NCBI RefSeq assembly: GCF_009932555.1
Contig: NZ_BLJO01000001.1
Coordinates: 1,107,691 to 1,171,690 of the forward strand
Length of the DNA stretch: 64,000 nt
Direction: 5' to 3'
Source of the DNA: Steroidobacter agaridevorans
Lineage (GTDB): Bacteria > Pseudomonadota > Gammaproteobacteria > Steroidobacterales > Steroidobacteraceae
Part shown: piece after piece, positions 10,701 to 19,500 of the stretch
How positions within the stretch are numbered: the first letter of the stretch is position 1
How the letters are laid out: each line of letters begins with the position of its first letter
The notes under the pieces: generated by a model
What the model was told of the DNA's origin: nothing
The model's database searches: none
The model's input: only the letters and a program-made list of their open reading frames with translations
Position numbers and translations under genes: made by a program

Positions 10701-13471
10701 TCGGGATATCGTCCACTCAAGCCCACGATGGCAATCGGGCCGTTCTCCGGCGCGAGAGGCGCAGCTGCGTTCACCCGCTGCTCTTCACGACGGAATCGCC
10801 GTGCCTTCCTCGACTTCTCTCTTCGCGAGTTCGCGGCGGGGACAGGCTTGGTCGCCTGCACCTTCGTTACGCGCTGCTCGATTTTGCTGTCGGTGCTCTC
10901 AGCTGCGAACAGCATCGCCAACTTGTCCGCATGGCACTCGATGAGGTGTCGCGCGAGATCACGCACGCTGCGATATTCGAAGAACAACGTCTTGGGCAAC
11001 GAGCCGAACGTGAGCTCGAGCTGATTGGTCAAGCTCATCGCCACGATGGAATCGATGCCGTACTGATCCAGCGGCGCGGCGGGATCGATCTTCTGCGCCG
11101 GCAGCTTCAGCACGACCGAGAACTGTTTGCGCAAGAAGCTCTGCGTCTTATCGACCAGACTGCTGGAATCCACTGCCACGGGCAGATCAACAACGTTGCG
11201 CTCGACGACTTCGATGGAGACCTGCGGCTCGGCGAGGAAGGCGCGATGAATGCGCTCCACATCGCCCTCCACGACCAGCACCTGGTTGCGCTGTAACTTC
11301 AGGCAGTCCTGGAACGCACGAAGTCCCGTCTGCGTCTGCATCGGATGCATGCCGGTCGAGCGCTGCAAGGCTTGCAGATGCTGCGGGTCGATGGTCATCC
11401 CACCGTCCCGCCACAGCGGCCAATTGATCGAGAGCGTCTGGCCATGCCGCGCGTTCGCGGCCACCAGCTGATTGCGATGAGCGGCGAACTGATCCATGAA
11501 ACCGTTGGCCGCGGCGTAGTCCGCCTGGCCAGGATTGCCGTGAACCGCCGCACCGCCCGAGAACAGCACCAGGAAATCCAGGTTGATGTCCTGAGTGGCG
11601 GCGTCGAGATTGACTGTGCCTGTGACCTTCGGCTCCAGCACGCGCGCGAAGGCCTCCGGCGTTTTCTTCAGGATGAATGCGTCAGCGATCATTCCCGCAC
11701 TGTGAATGATCCCATCGACGCGACCGAACTCCCGCAGGATCGAGGCAAACAGACCTTTGACTTGATGCAGATCGCTGAGGTCCAGCTGGCGATAGAGCGC
11801 CCGAGTAGACAGCCGACGCAACGTTTCCTGAGTTGCGTCGCTCGCCGCAGAGCGCCCCGTCAGAATGACCTTGGCATCCGTCGTCTGCGCCAGGATCTCT
11901 CGTGCGAACACCATTCCCAGGCCGCCGAGCCCCCCAGTGATCACGTAGACACCGCGATCCTTGAATGTGAGCGACGGCGCATCTGGCGACTCAACTGCTC
12001 GCCAGCGCAGCACCTGTGGCCTGCCATCGTCAAACTTGACGATCGCCTGATGCGGCAACGAGCGCGCCTCTCGCAGCTGCCTCGCCAGTTCGGCGGAAGA
12101 CACCGCAGGTGTCGTCACGACGATCTGACCGAGCAGGTTCGGATTCTCTTGCGTCGCTGTCTTCAGCATGCCGGACAGGCCGGCGAAGATGAGGTCGGAC
12201 TGCGCGATAACGATCTGCACATGCACGCGGTCTTTCAAACCTTGCAACAGCGAGCGCAGACTATCGAAGCATGCGAGCGCTGCTTCGGTGTAACGCCCCG
12301 CCAGCGATTGCTGAGCGCTCTTCCACTCGCGACAGGAAGATCGATGGTCAGACTTGCCGAGCTCGCCTTCGAGCTGCGCCGCCGTCACACCCGGAATGTC
12401 ACAGAGGATGACGTGGAGCTGAGCAGACCGATCGTCGGCCTCCGTCGCACTCGCTGCCTGCCACTCCGGCACAGCGAGCACACAAGCCGTCTTGACGTCC
12501 GCACTCAACACGCGCGACGAGAAGCCACGCATGCTGACGCACACGTTCCCTTCACGGTCGCATAGATCGATATCCAGCTTCGCAACAGCATCCGCAGGCT
12601 GGCTACCCGGCGCGAAGCGAGCCCACGCAAACATCTCGTGCTGACATCCGGAGAAGACTTGCAAGGATTCCAGTGCGAATGGCACCGGCGGCTGACCAGA
12701 CGGCTGAGTCAGATCGACGAACAGGCCCGAGGCGGCCTGGAGCACGCTATCCATGACGCTCGGATGCAGCACATATTCATCGCGCGAGTCCTGCACCGCT
12801 TCTGGCAGGAAAATCTCCACGAGCTGCTGCCGCTCGCCCTGATGGATCGCCCGAATGCCTTGCTGCGCGGGACCGAGGTCGATGCCGATCCCGGCAATCG
12901 CAGAATAGATATTCTCCGCATCCACGCGGCCTCGAGTCATTTGTGCCCGAAGACCCTCGATGTCACATCGCGGCGGCCTCGCGCCATCGGTCAGTAGCGC
13001 CTGGCCTTGGCAATGAATGACCTCATCGGACTCGGCCTCGCTATAGATTTCAAAATCGACTTGTTCCTGACTGCCGGCCGCATCGACGGACAGCGCCAGA
13101 GACACGTCCTTCCTGTCCTCCACGACCACGGGCTGCGCCCAGATCACATTGCGAAGCTCGAGCGTCGGGTCCGCCCGCTCCGGCAGGGCATCCGCCATCG
13201 CGGCACGAATCATTTCCAGATAAGCCACAGCGGGCAGCACCTTGTTCCCGTGCACGCGGTGATCGCGCAGGAAGAACTCCGAGCCGCTGAAGCTGCACGC
13301 ATAGCTCTGCTGGGCAAGATCGGAGGTGTTCCTATGCAGCAGCGGATGAAGCACCGCTGTGCCGGCCGCGCCGGAACGGCCGGAGAACTGATTGATCAGC
13401 GCCAGAGCATGCCCCTTCGACAGGCGCTTGCTCTTCAACTCGCCGACCACGTATTCGATGAAATCGATCAT
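1712..13471 (-). CDS. PKS-5: trans-AT polyketide synthase, dd-DH-KR-ACP / KS-ACPbeta / KS-KR-ACP / KS-DH
   Basis: 3919 aa. Order: helical docking segment 1-30; DH 40-322 (H71, D241 present); KR 330-745; ACP S808; KS1 911-1338 (C1073 in DTMCSSS, H1208); a long linker with an acidic Val/Glu/Ile-rich stretch at 1595-1635; ACP S1678 with the beta-branch Trp at 1684; KS2 1788-2212 (C1956); KR 2400-2875 (S2770, Y2783); ACP S2933; KS3 3029-3462 (C3207); DH 3628-3910 (H3659, D3828). It starts with DH and so completes the KS-terminated last module of PKS-4. It ends after a DH with no ACP, so another subunit must supply the rest. The first KR has Gly639 where the catalytic Ser is expected, so its activity is doubtful. 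No AT or TE is present. The ATG at 13471 is 82 bp after the PKS-4 stop and has only a weak ribosome site. Confidence 0.95.
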   Translation of the reverse strand: MIDFIEYVVGELKSKRLSKGHALALINQFSGRSGAAGTAVLHPLLHRNTSDLAQQSYACSFSGSEFFLRDHRVHGNKVLPAVAYLEMIRAAMADALPERADPTLELRNVIWAQPVVVEDRKDVSLALSVDAAGSQEQVDFEIYSEAESDEVIHCQGQALLTDGARPPRCDIEGLRAQMTRGRVDAENIYSAIAGIGIDLGPAQQGIRAIHQGERQQLVEIFLPEAVQDSRDEYVLHPSVMDSVLQAASGLFVDLTQPSGQPPVPFALESLQVFSGCQHEMFAWARFAPGSQPADAVAKLDIDLCDREGNVCVSMRGFSSRVLSADVKTACVLAVPEWQAASATEADDRSAQLHVILCDIPGVTAAQLEGELGKSDHRSSCREWKSAQQSLAGRYTEAALACFDSLRSLLQGLKDRVHVQIVIAQSDLIFAGLSGMLKTATQENPNLLGQIVVTTPAVSSAELARQLREARSLPHQAIVKFDDGRPQVLRWRAVESPDAPSLTFKDRGVYVITGGLGGLGMVFAREILAQTTDAKVILTGRSAASDATQETLRRLSTRALYRQLDLSDLHQVKGLFASILREFGRVDGIIHSAGMIADAFILKKTPEAFARVLEPKVTGTVNLDAATQDINLDFLVLFSGGAAVHGNPGQADYAAANGFMDQFAAHRNQLVAANARHGQTLSINWPLWRDGGMTIDPQHLQALQRSTGMHPMQTQTGLRAFQDCLKLQRNQVLVVEGDVERIHRAFLAEPQVSIEVVERNVVDLPVAVDSSSLVDKTQSFLRKQFSVVLKLPAQKIDPAAPLDQYGIDSIVAMSLTNQLELTFGSLPKTLFFEYRSVRDLARHLIECHADKLAMLFAAESTDSKIEQRVTKVQATKPVPAANSRREKSRKARRFRREEQRVNAAAPLAPENGPIAIVGLSGRYPESIDVDAYWRNLRDGKDCITEVPEQRWSWREYYTEDRTKHGYHYSKWGGFIAGVDEFDPLFFGISPREARLMDPQERLFLQHAWMAVEDAGYTRASMQVPHTHGLPGQVGVYVGVMYGEYNLSGSLAGIANRVSSVMNFHGPSMSLDTMCSSSLTAIHLACQDLKQGRTDLAIAGGVNVSIHPSKYLMLSAGQFISSDGHCQSFGEGGDGYIPGEGVGAVVLKRLADAERDGDHIYGIIRGSALNHGGKTNGYTVPNPQAQASVIRQALTASNTEPRHVSYIEAHGTGTKLGDPIEIAALSKAFDELSRERSQNESRPACAVGSAKSNIGHCESAAGIAGVTKVLLQMQYRQLVPSLHSARLNPHIDFDRTPFVVNQALRAWEPPVCEGEPVPRIAGISSFGAGGSNAHVVVEEYVPSARAALLRGPVIVPLSARTPDQLKQRARDLLDFVRARESEGTIDLPGIAYTLQAGREAMEIRVGFIVDSVAQLAEKLEAYVASADIVGADIEGMCEARIKDHKETLSGFSEDPDFQETVDKWMARRNLPKLLDVWVKGLELNWRKLYDTPPRRVSLPTYPFAREKYWVETVGQVVKSALQSAAAAVVTAPPVVAVTKPKSIQLDSAPAGGATGTASKPKAVALIGLQDIDAGQASAQAATVEQVQQIDQTGRPEQLGAVEQVEVIEESEVVEEIEVIETVSADDAAFADDAASVDTPAVLPSLTELQRKLSATLAEALYMDVADIDSEKSFVDLGLDSIVGVEWVKVINKHYGLSLAATRVYDYPNIKELASFVAKELAQQGAAAKPVSKPAAKPAAVKKSASVPAASIAVKRTTSVATSVATVSREQVVVQTPEPVVPKQTVTPASGKIAIVGMSGRYPQADNLDRYWDNLARGKNSIVEIPSSRWRVSDYFDADPTRPGKVYCKWLGLLDDVDCFDPLFFQISPAEAQAMDPQHRLFMQEAYRAFEDAGYSNTSLSNVKCGVYLGIMSNEYSLLLAQDSSINAAATGTSYAIGAARIAYHLNLKGPAIPIDTACSSSLVSIHLACQALLNREIDMALAGGVTLYLTPDSYLAMCQLGMLSKDGQCKTFDDSADGFVPGEGVGAVVLKRLEDAEADGDFIHGVILGSAINQDGKTNGITAPSVSSQIELERDLYARYQIDPETISYVETHGTGTKLGDPIELEALATVFGEKTAKKNFCALGSVKTNIGHTSGAAGVAGVQKVLLSMRHRSLAPSLNLTTENTLFDFQSSPFYVCREQQAWNAPLGARLRAGVSSFGFSGTNAHLVLEEYVSPVKSVQAPPVAREVAILLSARTAAQLEQKAKDLLDFLLRAEEVDLAAVAYTLQVGRETFKERLGVVAGSVAELVEKLRAFTSGERSVEQLYRGQAGRDRDALAVFSADSDLQATIGRWLENSKFSSLLDLWVKGLDVDWRKLYAGSKAPRRIGLPTYPFAKDRYWPNVAAATRTSASMAAFGPTFAAEKQRLIYAPRWKVEALSQSERAERLSGPTLLLDTSDELFLALKGQLPVDAKLALVRLQPGASFKETGANVFTLDSERSAQFSQLAETLSSRNQLPAQVLNNLTTAGVNGFHSIFDLCKALLANKQHSPVSIVSVHAGESGIPSAQNAALAGFFKTLTLENPRYRGKAVNIRTGASNAVETARLVLDELQEQNWSATSISYQQNQDGSRRYIRRIEEVVPHNSTQALSNELPLKQRGVYIVAGGLGGLGYIFSEYLAKRFGARLVLLGRSPLTAAQANKLRRLQAHQPDIAYVQADVANLDDVTRAVQSTKERFGAVHGVIHAAGVNRDAFILKKTREETNTVLSAKVLGTVNLDLATSAESLDLFVTFSSVAATWGNAGQSDYAYGNNFMDAFAEHREELRSILERSGRTLSINWPFWAEGGMTLSQGDLERTEAQTGLSPLTTEDGLQLWDDILRTELPRAVALYGDAAKIGAQLTKATVREPTNPVVHATNTADLLPQAREYLQRLIGAEIKLSAEQVDPLERFDAFGIDSVVVGRLNAALARDLGELPKTLFYERENVEELAEYLASEAAGALSKLLGSTAASSAPAEPLAVAPVSPTAQPAALPAELSTVETASQVALPAASTNEQIAIIGVHGYYPGCNGLEDYWRHLRDGSDLVGAVPADRWDAEALYDSDPAKAAEGKIYCKSGAFLADVDKFDAPFFNIPPAEARVIDPQERLFLSSVWAALEDAGYTRDSLKKRFPKAKSADVGVFVGVTTNSYQLLAADEWGKGNVASASALPWSIANRVSYFFDFQGPSMPIDTACSSSLVAIHLACESLRNRECRVAIAGGVNLYLHPTKYHSLCDRRMLALEGRCRSYGAGDDGFVPGEAVGTLVLKPLSDALRDGDHVYAVVAGSAYDHSGRSNGYSAPNPNSQASVIGRALEKARIHPESIGYIEGHGTGTQLGDSLEIAAVAQAFRKHTDKRQFCPVGSAKSNLGHSEAAAGIAGVTKILLQMKHRQLAPSIHSDEINPNIDFEASPCYLQRELSPWPASTDHPRRAIINSFGAGGVNACVVLEEHPARVAADRVQATGPYLVVLSAKTPDRLAVAAKQLLEHLDTTADIDLASLSFTLQVGREAMTERLALIVANVAELKQGLRDNASAGAYRGTVAPGRANRKTSTVAGLDLESLAKAWTAGEEIDWERLYLSELPRRVSLPTYPFAKERYWVTQSARHLPRAIAANETGLHPLVSHNSSTLKEVSFSSLLSATEFYARDHKVNEEMIFPGAGYLEIARAAGSIAASARVTGIKDVVWVQPLVFSTESQLVQTAFQAGDGEAQYTITSFDENNEKVVHAEGVVQFEADAAEPAMIDAHLPIEALKKQCSKRMDGASYYDQVEKSGLSYGPSFRTVQELYIGDSFALSRLRLPDELATDLDEYVLHPSIVDGALQTVSGLIGRVEASVPYLPFAIEEMQILRSTAPACYVHVEAAGSESQGNAEVRKFNLQITNEHGLVLVKIGNFSVRSFKFTPASVPLSV
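1742..4387 (-). other. PKS-5 C-terminal KS-DH (incomplete module)
   Basis: KS3 has Cys3207, His3342 and the second His in NLGHSEA, but its C-terminal NAH motif reads NAC. The DH keeps H3659 and D3828, while the motif Gly is Glu (HxxxExxxxP). There is no ACP and no obvious docking tail after it. Confidence 0.7.
4556..8110 (-). other. PKS-5 module: KS-KR-ACP
   Basis: KS2 has Cys1956, His2091 and the GFSGTNAH end motif seen in all three KS domains that follow a beta-branch ACP here. The KR has GGLGGLG, Ser2770, Tyr2783 and Asn2787, so it should be active. ACP Ser is 2933. Predicted outcome is a beta-hydroxy intermediate. Confidence 0.8.
8312..10741 (-). other. PKS-5 module: KS-ACP with beta-branching ACP and no processing domains
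   Basis: KS1 (Cys1073) is followed only by its flanking linker, a repetitive acidic linker (bases 8567-8689) and one ACP with GLDSIVGVEW, Trp at Ser+6. This Trp flags ACPs that receive a beta-branch from an HMG-synthase cassette. With no KR, DH or ECH in cis the beta-keto group would be free for that chemistry, with dehydration and decarboxylation enzymes acting in trans. Confidence 0.75.
10928..13471 (-). other. PKS-5 domains: docking-DH-KR-ACP (second half of a split module)
   Basis: The N-terminal approximately 30 residues are helical with a KRLSKGHALALI core, typical of four-helix-bundle docking elements of split trans-AT modules. The DH has HxxxGxxxxP (H71, G75, P80) and HPxxxD (D241). 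The KR has a GGLGGLG cofactor loop and Tyr652 but Gly639 at the catalytic Ser position. If the KR is dead the module would yield a beta-keto product despite a complete DH. Confidence 0.75.
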
Positions 13472-13501
13472 TGGGCTGACTCTTCGTGCGATATCAGGCG
13501 C

Positions 13502-13525
13502 GACGCCGCCGGCTCCCGGCGCGTC
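13502..13525 (-). repeat. GC-rich hairpin in the PKS-4/PKS-5 gap
   Basis: Arms 13502-13512 and 13516-13525 pair over 10 bp with one bulged C (13506) and a 3-nt loop. It occupies the middle of the 82-bp gap. There is no downstream T-run on the minus strand, so mRNA processing or attenuation is more likely than full termination. Confidence 0.4.
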
Positions 13526-13553
13526 ATGGGGAGGAAGATCAGTCGATCTGGCT

Positions 13554-16500
13554 TCAGACCATCAGCTTCAGCAGCTGCACGCCGGCGTGGGCGTCGATCG
13601 AGTCGTCATCGATGCGGTCGATGATGTCCTCGATGCTCTGTGACGGAAGGTTTGAGGAAGTCGTCGCAGCCGGGTCCGACATGCCGGCCCAGTATCTTTC
13701 TTTAGCGAACGGATACCCGGGCAAACTCATACGCCTGGGCTTGGCGTCGCCCCAGAGCAGCGCCCAGTCCACCGCGTGGCCTTGCAGCCACGATTCGAGC
13801 TGCTTGCCGAGGTTGTCCGTGCCTCGAACATCGCTTTCACCCGCGAGCCAGGCGCGGAGCTTGTCGCTCAGTTGATCGAGCGAGCGGACGACAAACCCAA
13901 CGCGCTCCACCATAGCCTCGCGCCCTGCTTGCAGAGTCCAGGCCAGGGACGCCAGCTCGATCGTTTGGTCGGCGGACTCGATGAACTCCAGCAGGTCGCG
14001 CCCCTTCTGTTGCAACTGTTCCGGCGTCTTGGCCGATAACGGCACGATGACGGTGCGGTTGGCATGGTTGGCCTCCTGGCGAGCCGCCGGTGAGTATTCC
14101 TGCACCACCATGTGAACGTTCGTGCCGCTGTGGCCGAAGGAGTTGATGGCCGCCGTTCGAACTTCGCCCGCTGGTTGCCAGGGCGTGCGCTCGGTGACGA
14201 CGTAGAACGGCGAGTGCTCGAATTCGATGAGTGGGTTGAGTGTCTTGAAGTTGAGCAGCTTCGGCAGTTGCCGGTGCTGCATCGACAACAGCACCTTGAT
14301 CAAACCCGTGACGCCGGCCGCCGCAGCAGTGTGTCCTACGTGAGATTTCGCGCTGCCGACCGCGCAATAGTTTTGCTTGCCCGTGTAGTGCTTGAACGCC
14401 CTTACCAGCGCATTCGTCTCCACCGGATCGCCGAGCTTGGTGCCGGTGCCATGCGCTTCGACATAGCTGATGCGCTCCGGATCGATCTTGAATTTCTCGT
14501 AGACGCTGCGGATCAGCTGCTCCTGCGCGGCGCCGTTCGGAGCGGTAATGCCGTTGCTCGCTCCGTCCTGATTGATGCCCGAGCCTTTGATCACGCCGTA
14601 GATGTGATCGCCGGCGGCAATGGCGTCGTCCAGGCGTTTCAGCATCACCATGGCCACGCCTTCGGAAATGATGGTGCCATCGCCCGCTGCGTCGAAGGTG
14701 AAACACCGCCCGCTGGGCGACAACATCTCGATTTCGTCCAGACGGATCTGCGTCGTCTGGTCCATGCACGCGTGCACACCGCCCGCGAGCACCACATCCG
14801 TCTCCCGGTTCCTCAAGCTCTCGCAGCCGAGGTGAATTGCCACACCCGAAGAGGAACAACCCGTGTTGACGACGAACGCGGGGCCGTTGAAGTTCAGCAC
14901 ATAGGACAGTCGCGAGGCGATGATCGCTTCCGACAGGCCCGTGAAGGTATGGCCTCGATATCCCGTGGGCTCCGAACCGACGAATACGCCGGTTTGCGTG
15001 CCCGCCAGCGCCCGCGGGTTATAGCCGGCGTCCTCGATGGCGTTCCAGCTCTCCTGCATCACGAGTCGCTGATGCGGATTCATGGACTCCGCTTCGTTCG
15101 GCGAAATGTTGAAGAACAAGGGATCGAAACAATCGCGCTCTGCGAGCACGCCGCCCCATTTGCAACGGGTCTTGCCCTTCTGCTTCTTCGGGCTGTAGTT
15201 CGACTGATCCAGATATCGGGCGGACAGCTCGTCGACGCCATCGACGCCGGAGACCAGGTTGTTCCAGAACTCCCGCACGTTCTCGGCTTTCGGGAAGCGG
15301 CCCGACATGCCTACGACGGCGATGTCTGCGCTCACGGCAGGCGCCCGGCTCTCGACTCGCTTCGACTGGCGCTTCGTCTTGACGGTAATTGCTTGCGTCG
15401 GCACGGGAGCTGGCGTTGCAGTTGGCGCGCTATTCGGCGGCGATCTCAACTGTGTCTCGATCTGATCTCCGTACGCCGCCAGAACGTGTTTGCTCAGCCG
15501 CTCCAGGGACGGATACTCGAAGATGATCGCCGTGTTCAGCGAGATCCGCAGCGTGTCGTTCAGCTGCTTGACGAAGTTGACGCCGAGGATGGAATCGATG
15601 CCGTAGTCGGAGAATGCGATCTCGGCGCCGATGCTCGCGGCCGGAACCTTCAGCGTCTTCGACAGGCAACCGAGAATCGCGTCTCGAACATGCGCACTGC
15701 TCGATACCGCTGGCGCGCGCTCGACTGCCACTGTGCTTGTTGACAACGGGTTGCTCGCTCGCCGCGGGATGGGCGCCGGCGCTTTGGCAACCACCTGCGG
15801 AGGCACGACACTTTCCACTCTCTGCCGGATGAGTCCGTTACTGCGCGCGACGATGACCTGATTGCCAAGCACATGCGCCTGCTCCACCGGAAACTGCACC
15901 GAGCAGAATCCTTCTTCTTCGAGCACGCGCTTCCAGCTCTGTGGATACAGCCCCGGACAGCCGGGAATACGCAGCTCTGGATCCTGGAACAACCACCAGC
16001 CATCCAGCAGCGCGACCGTCAGATGAGGTGACAGGGATTTGTCGCTGATCTCATTGAGCAAAAGGAAGCCATTGTTACGAAGCGCCGCCTTGGCATTGCG
16101 CAACGTCTGTCGAATGTCTCGCGTGGCGTGCAGGACGTTCGTTGCAATCACGACATCGTACGTGCCGACATCGATGCCCTGAGGCTCGATGGGCTGTTCG
16201 ATATCCAGTCGTCGGCAGACGATATACGGATTGCCCGGGACATAGTTTTCCTCGGCATGCAGGAAGAACGCCTTGGACAAATCCGTGTAGCAGTACTCCT
16301 CGACGGCATGCTGGAACGGCTTCAGCTTGGCGAACACCATCGCCGACGTTCCGCCGGTGCCCGCACCGATCTCGAGGATTCGCAACCGCGTGCTTGGATC
16401 GGCCTGCAGGCGCTGCTGCAGACATGCCAGCACGGCGTCACCCACGACTTCGTTGTACGTGTCCGCGATCGCATTTTCCTTGTAGAGCGCAGCCACCTTC

Positions 16501-19500
16501 TCGGGAGACGAGTTCGGGAAGATGACATCCGTCGCCGAAACATTTCCATTCAGGATTTCGGGCAGGCTGACCAGGCAATCGGTGACCAGCGCAGTGAGCG
16601 CCTTCGAATACGCGTCACCGGCATACGCATGTCGTCGTGTCTGCCATTCGTGCCATTTCGCCTTCGCTTCCCTGGCATCCCAACGGACGATGACATCGTC
16701 GCGCAGCTCGATGAACTGCCGCTTGGCCAGCATGCGCAGGCTTTCGTTGACCCATGGAATGTACTTGTCGAGGATCCGGCAGCGCCGATGCAGCTCCGCG
16801 ACGCTCGACGGCACTCGCGCCGGCAGGCTGTGATCCGACGCCTCGACCAGACGATTCAGCTGGTAGAACAGCAGCTGACTGAACCAATCGTCGAGGTCGC
16901 TGCGCTCCTGAGCGCGTATCAGGGTCGCGATGCGCCCGCTGGGAGGGTCGATCTGCAGATCCGTCACTGGCGGCGCGAGCGGCGCGTCCGCGGCCAACGT
17001 CACGATCTCCTCCGAGTTGCAGTTGATCAGCGGCTGCACCTCTTCCGAGACTCGCATGCACAAGACCTGGCGAATCCTGCCCTGCTGCAGCTCGCCGACG
17101 AACCGCTCGAAGCAGGCGAATCCTTCTTCGTCGCTGAGCGAGCCCACGTTCTTCGCGCGCACGTCCTGGTGGACTTCCATGCGTTCCCTGACGAAAGCTC
17201 GCCACGCGCCCCAGTTGATGGTGCCGACCGGAACTTTCGTCGTGCCCTGAATGGATCGCGTGAAGCTGTCGGCTGCGCTGATGCCTGCGGCGTAGGCCGC
17301 AACCGTCATTGCGCCCGAGAAGGAGTAAGCCTGTCCGGAAGAGAAATACACCATGAAGTCCAGCGACTCGTCGCTCAACGCAGCGTGGAACACGCGGCTT
17401 CCCTGCGTCTTGATGCCGACGACGGACTCGAACTGAGCCTCCGAGATCAGATCGATGGAGTTGTCGATGCCGAACACCATGCCCGAGAAGATCGCGCCGT
17501 TCAGTGCCGAATAACGATTCTTGATGGTGGCAACGGCCTGACGCATCGAATCCAGGCTCAGCACGTCCGCCTGCAGATAGCTCAGCTTGCTGCCGAACTC
17601 CGCGAACGCTTGCAGTGCCGAGCGCACTTTCGGCGAGTCGGCATCGCTTCGGCCCAACCAGACCACGGTAGCCCCATACTTCTGGATGAGATTGCGCGTG
17701 ATGATGCGACCGACGATGCCCGTGCCGCCCACAATGAGATAGACGCCCTTCTGTTTGATCGCCGTTGGCGCGGGCTGGCCCCAGTTCAACTTGAAGAACG
17801 AGCCACGATAACGCTTGCCTGCCTGGAGCTTGAACACCTCGCCCCGGTCAGAGGACGGCTCGCGACCGATCACGGTGAGCAACTGCTCGGCATTGCTGGG
17901 ATCGCGCAGATCGTCCGCCGACAGATCGAGGTTTCGCACTCGGAACTGATAGTTGCCTTGGGCCAAGGAATAGCCCAAGCCCGATGCGCCCGCTCCGGCC
18001 CCCGCATTGGCTGCGCCGCTCAGCGAGTGGTTGTCGACCGTGAGGATGTAGGTGTCGACCTTGTCACTGACCTTCTGGCTGTGTTTGAGGAACTTCACCA
18101 GCCGTAACAGCTGGCCTTCCGCATCTTCCTCGACCGAGGAATGCTTGGCCTGCTCGCTCGCGGCCAGGAAGTACAGCGCGTCGACCTTCCGAACGCCTTG
18201 CAACGCCGTCTCGAATGCTCGCGAGTCCCGCACTCCGCAGCGCCACTCGTTCTGTGACAACTGCGCAGTAGTTTCCGCCAACCGAATCAGCACGACGTTC
18301 GCCTGCTGATTGCGCTGGCGAATGACCTCTTCAAATCCGTAGGAACCGTCGCGGCAGACGATAAGGACCGTCTGATGTGCCAGGGTCAAGTTCGGCAGCG
18401 AATCCCGGCACTCTTCCCAGCGATACAGATAGCTGATGCCATCCCACTTCGATTCGTTCGGGGCGACGACGGTGCTGCCCGGCGCCGTCCATCGCACGCC
18501 TCGCATCAGGACGCAGGCATTTCCGGCGTCGTCACAGAGGTCGACATCCAATGCCCGGTCGTCATCCGATGCGTATCGGATCAACGCATACATCCGGTCG
18601 GCGCAGGCCGAAGCGACAGTGAACGACTCGACGGAAGCCGGCAAACGCGAGCCCGCGTCGGCGCCAAGGAACATCGTGCACGCTTGCCATGCGCCTTCGA
18701 GCAAGCATGGATGCAGCACGTAGTCTCGAGCGTCACATTCCGGCGCGATTTCGATTCGCGCCAAGAGGGAGCCGTCGCCACGGAAGACTTCTTTCAGCCC
18801 TTGGAGCGAAGCGGGCTGCAGCTCATCTCGCGTCATCCGGCCCATCGCGGCCGCAAGGTCGAGCTGCTCCGCCTGGACATTCGCAACCAGATCCGCACGG
18901 CCGCGCGCATGAACCACTTCAGTCTGGATCTCGAATTCGATCCCGTCGTCATTGGCCTCGAGGTTGAGGGTGACGTCGGTCGGTTCAGTCACGAACAATG
19001 GCTGGTCCCATTCCATGCCGGTAATGGAGAGCGCCGCCGGCACGCCATGATCTGACGTGGCGTGCACGATCGCCGCGCGAGCCATCTCCACGAGAGACAA
19101 GGCTGGAAACGCCTTCGTGTCGTCGAGGAAGAACTCGTTGCCATTGAAGCTCGATCGATATCGCTGCTGGCTGAGCAACGACGCATTCCTGTGCACCAAC
19201 GGATGGATCCGATCGTCATCGATCTGAGAGTCCGCGACCGCGGCGCTGTCGATCCAGAAGCGATCCTTGGCGAAGGGATAGCCCGGCAACTCGATCCGGC
19301 GCGGCTTCGCCTCGCCGTACAGCTGCTTCCAATCCAGCGTCAGGCCCTTCGACCACCACTCCGCCAGCTTGGCGAGCTTGCGCTCTCGCAGCCACTTGCC
19401 AACCATGGTCGTGCGGACATCGTCGTCCTGGGCGAACAGCAGCATCTCTTCCTTGTTCCGTTGCGCCTGACCGTGGAATGTCCCGGCGATGCCGGAATCG

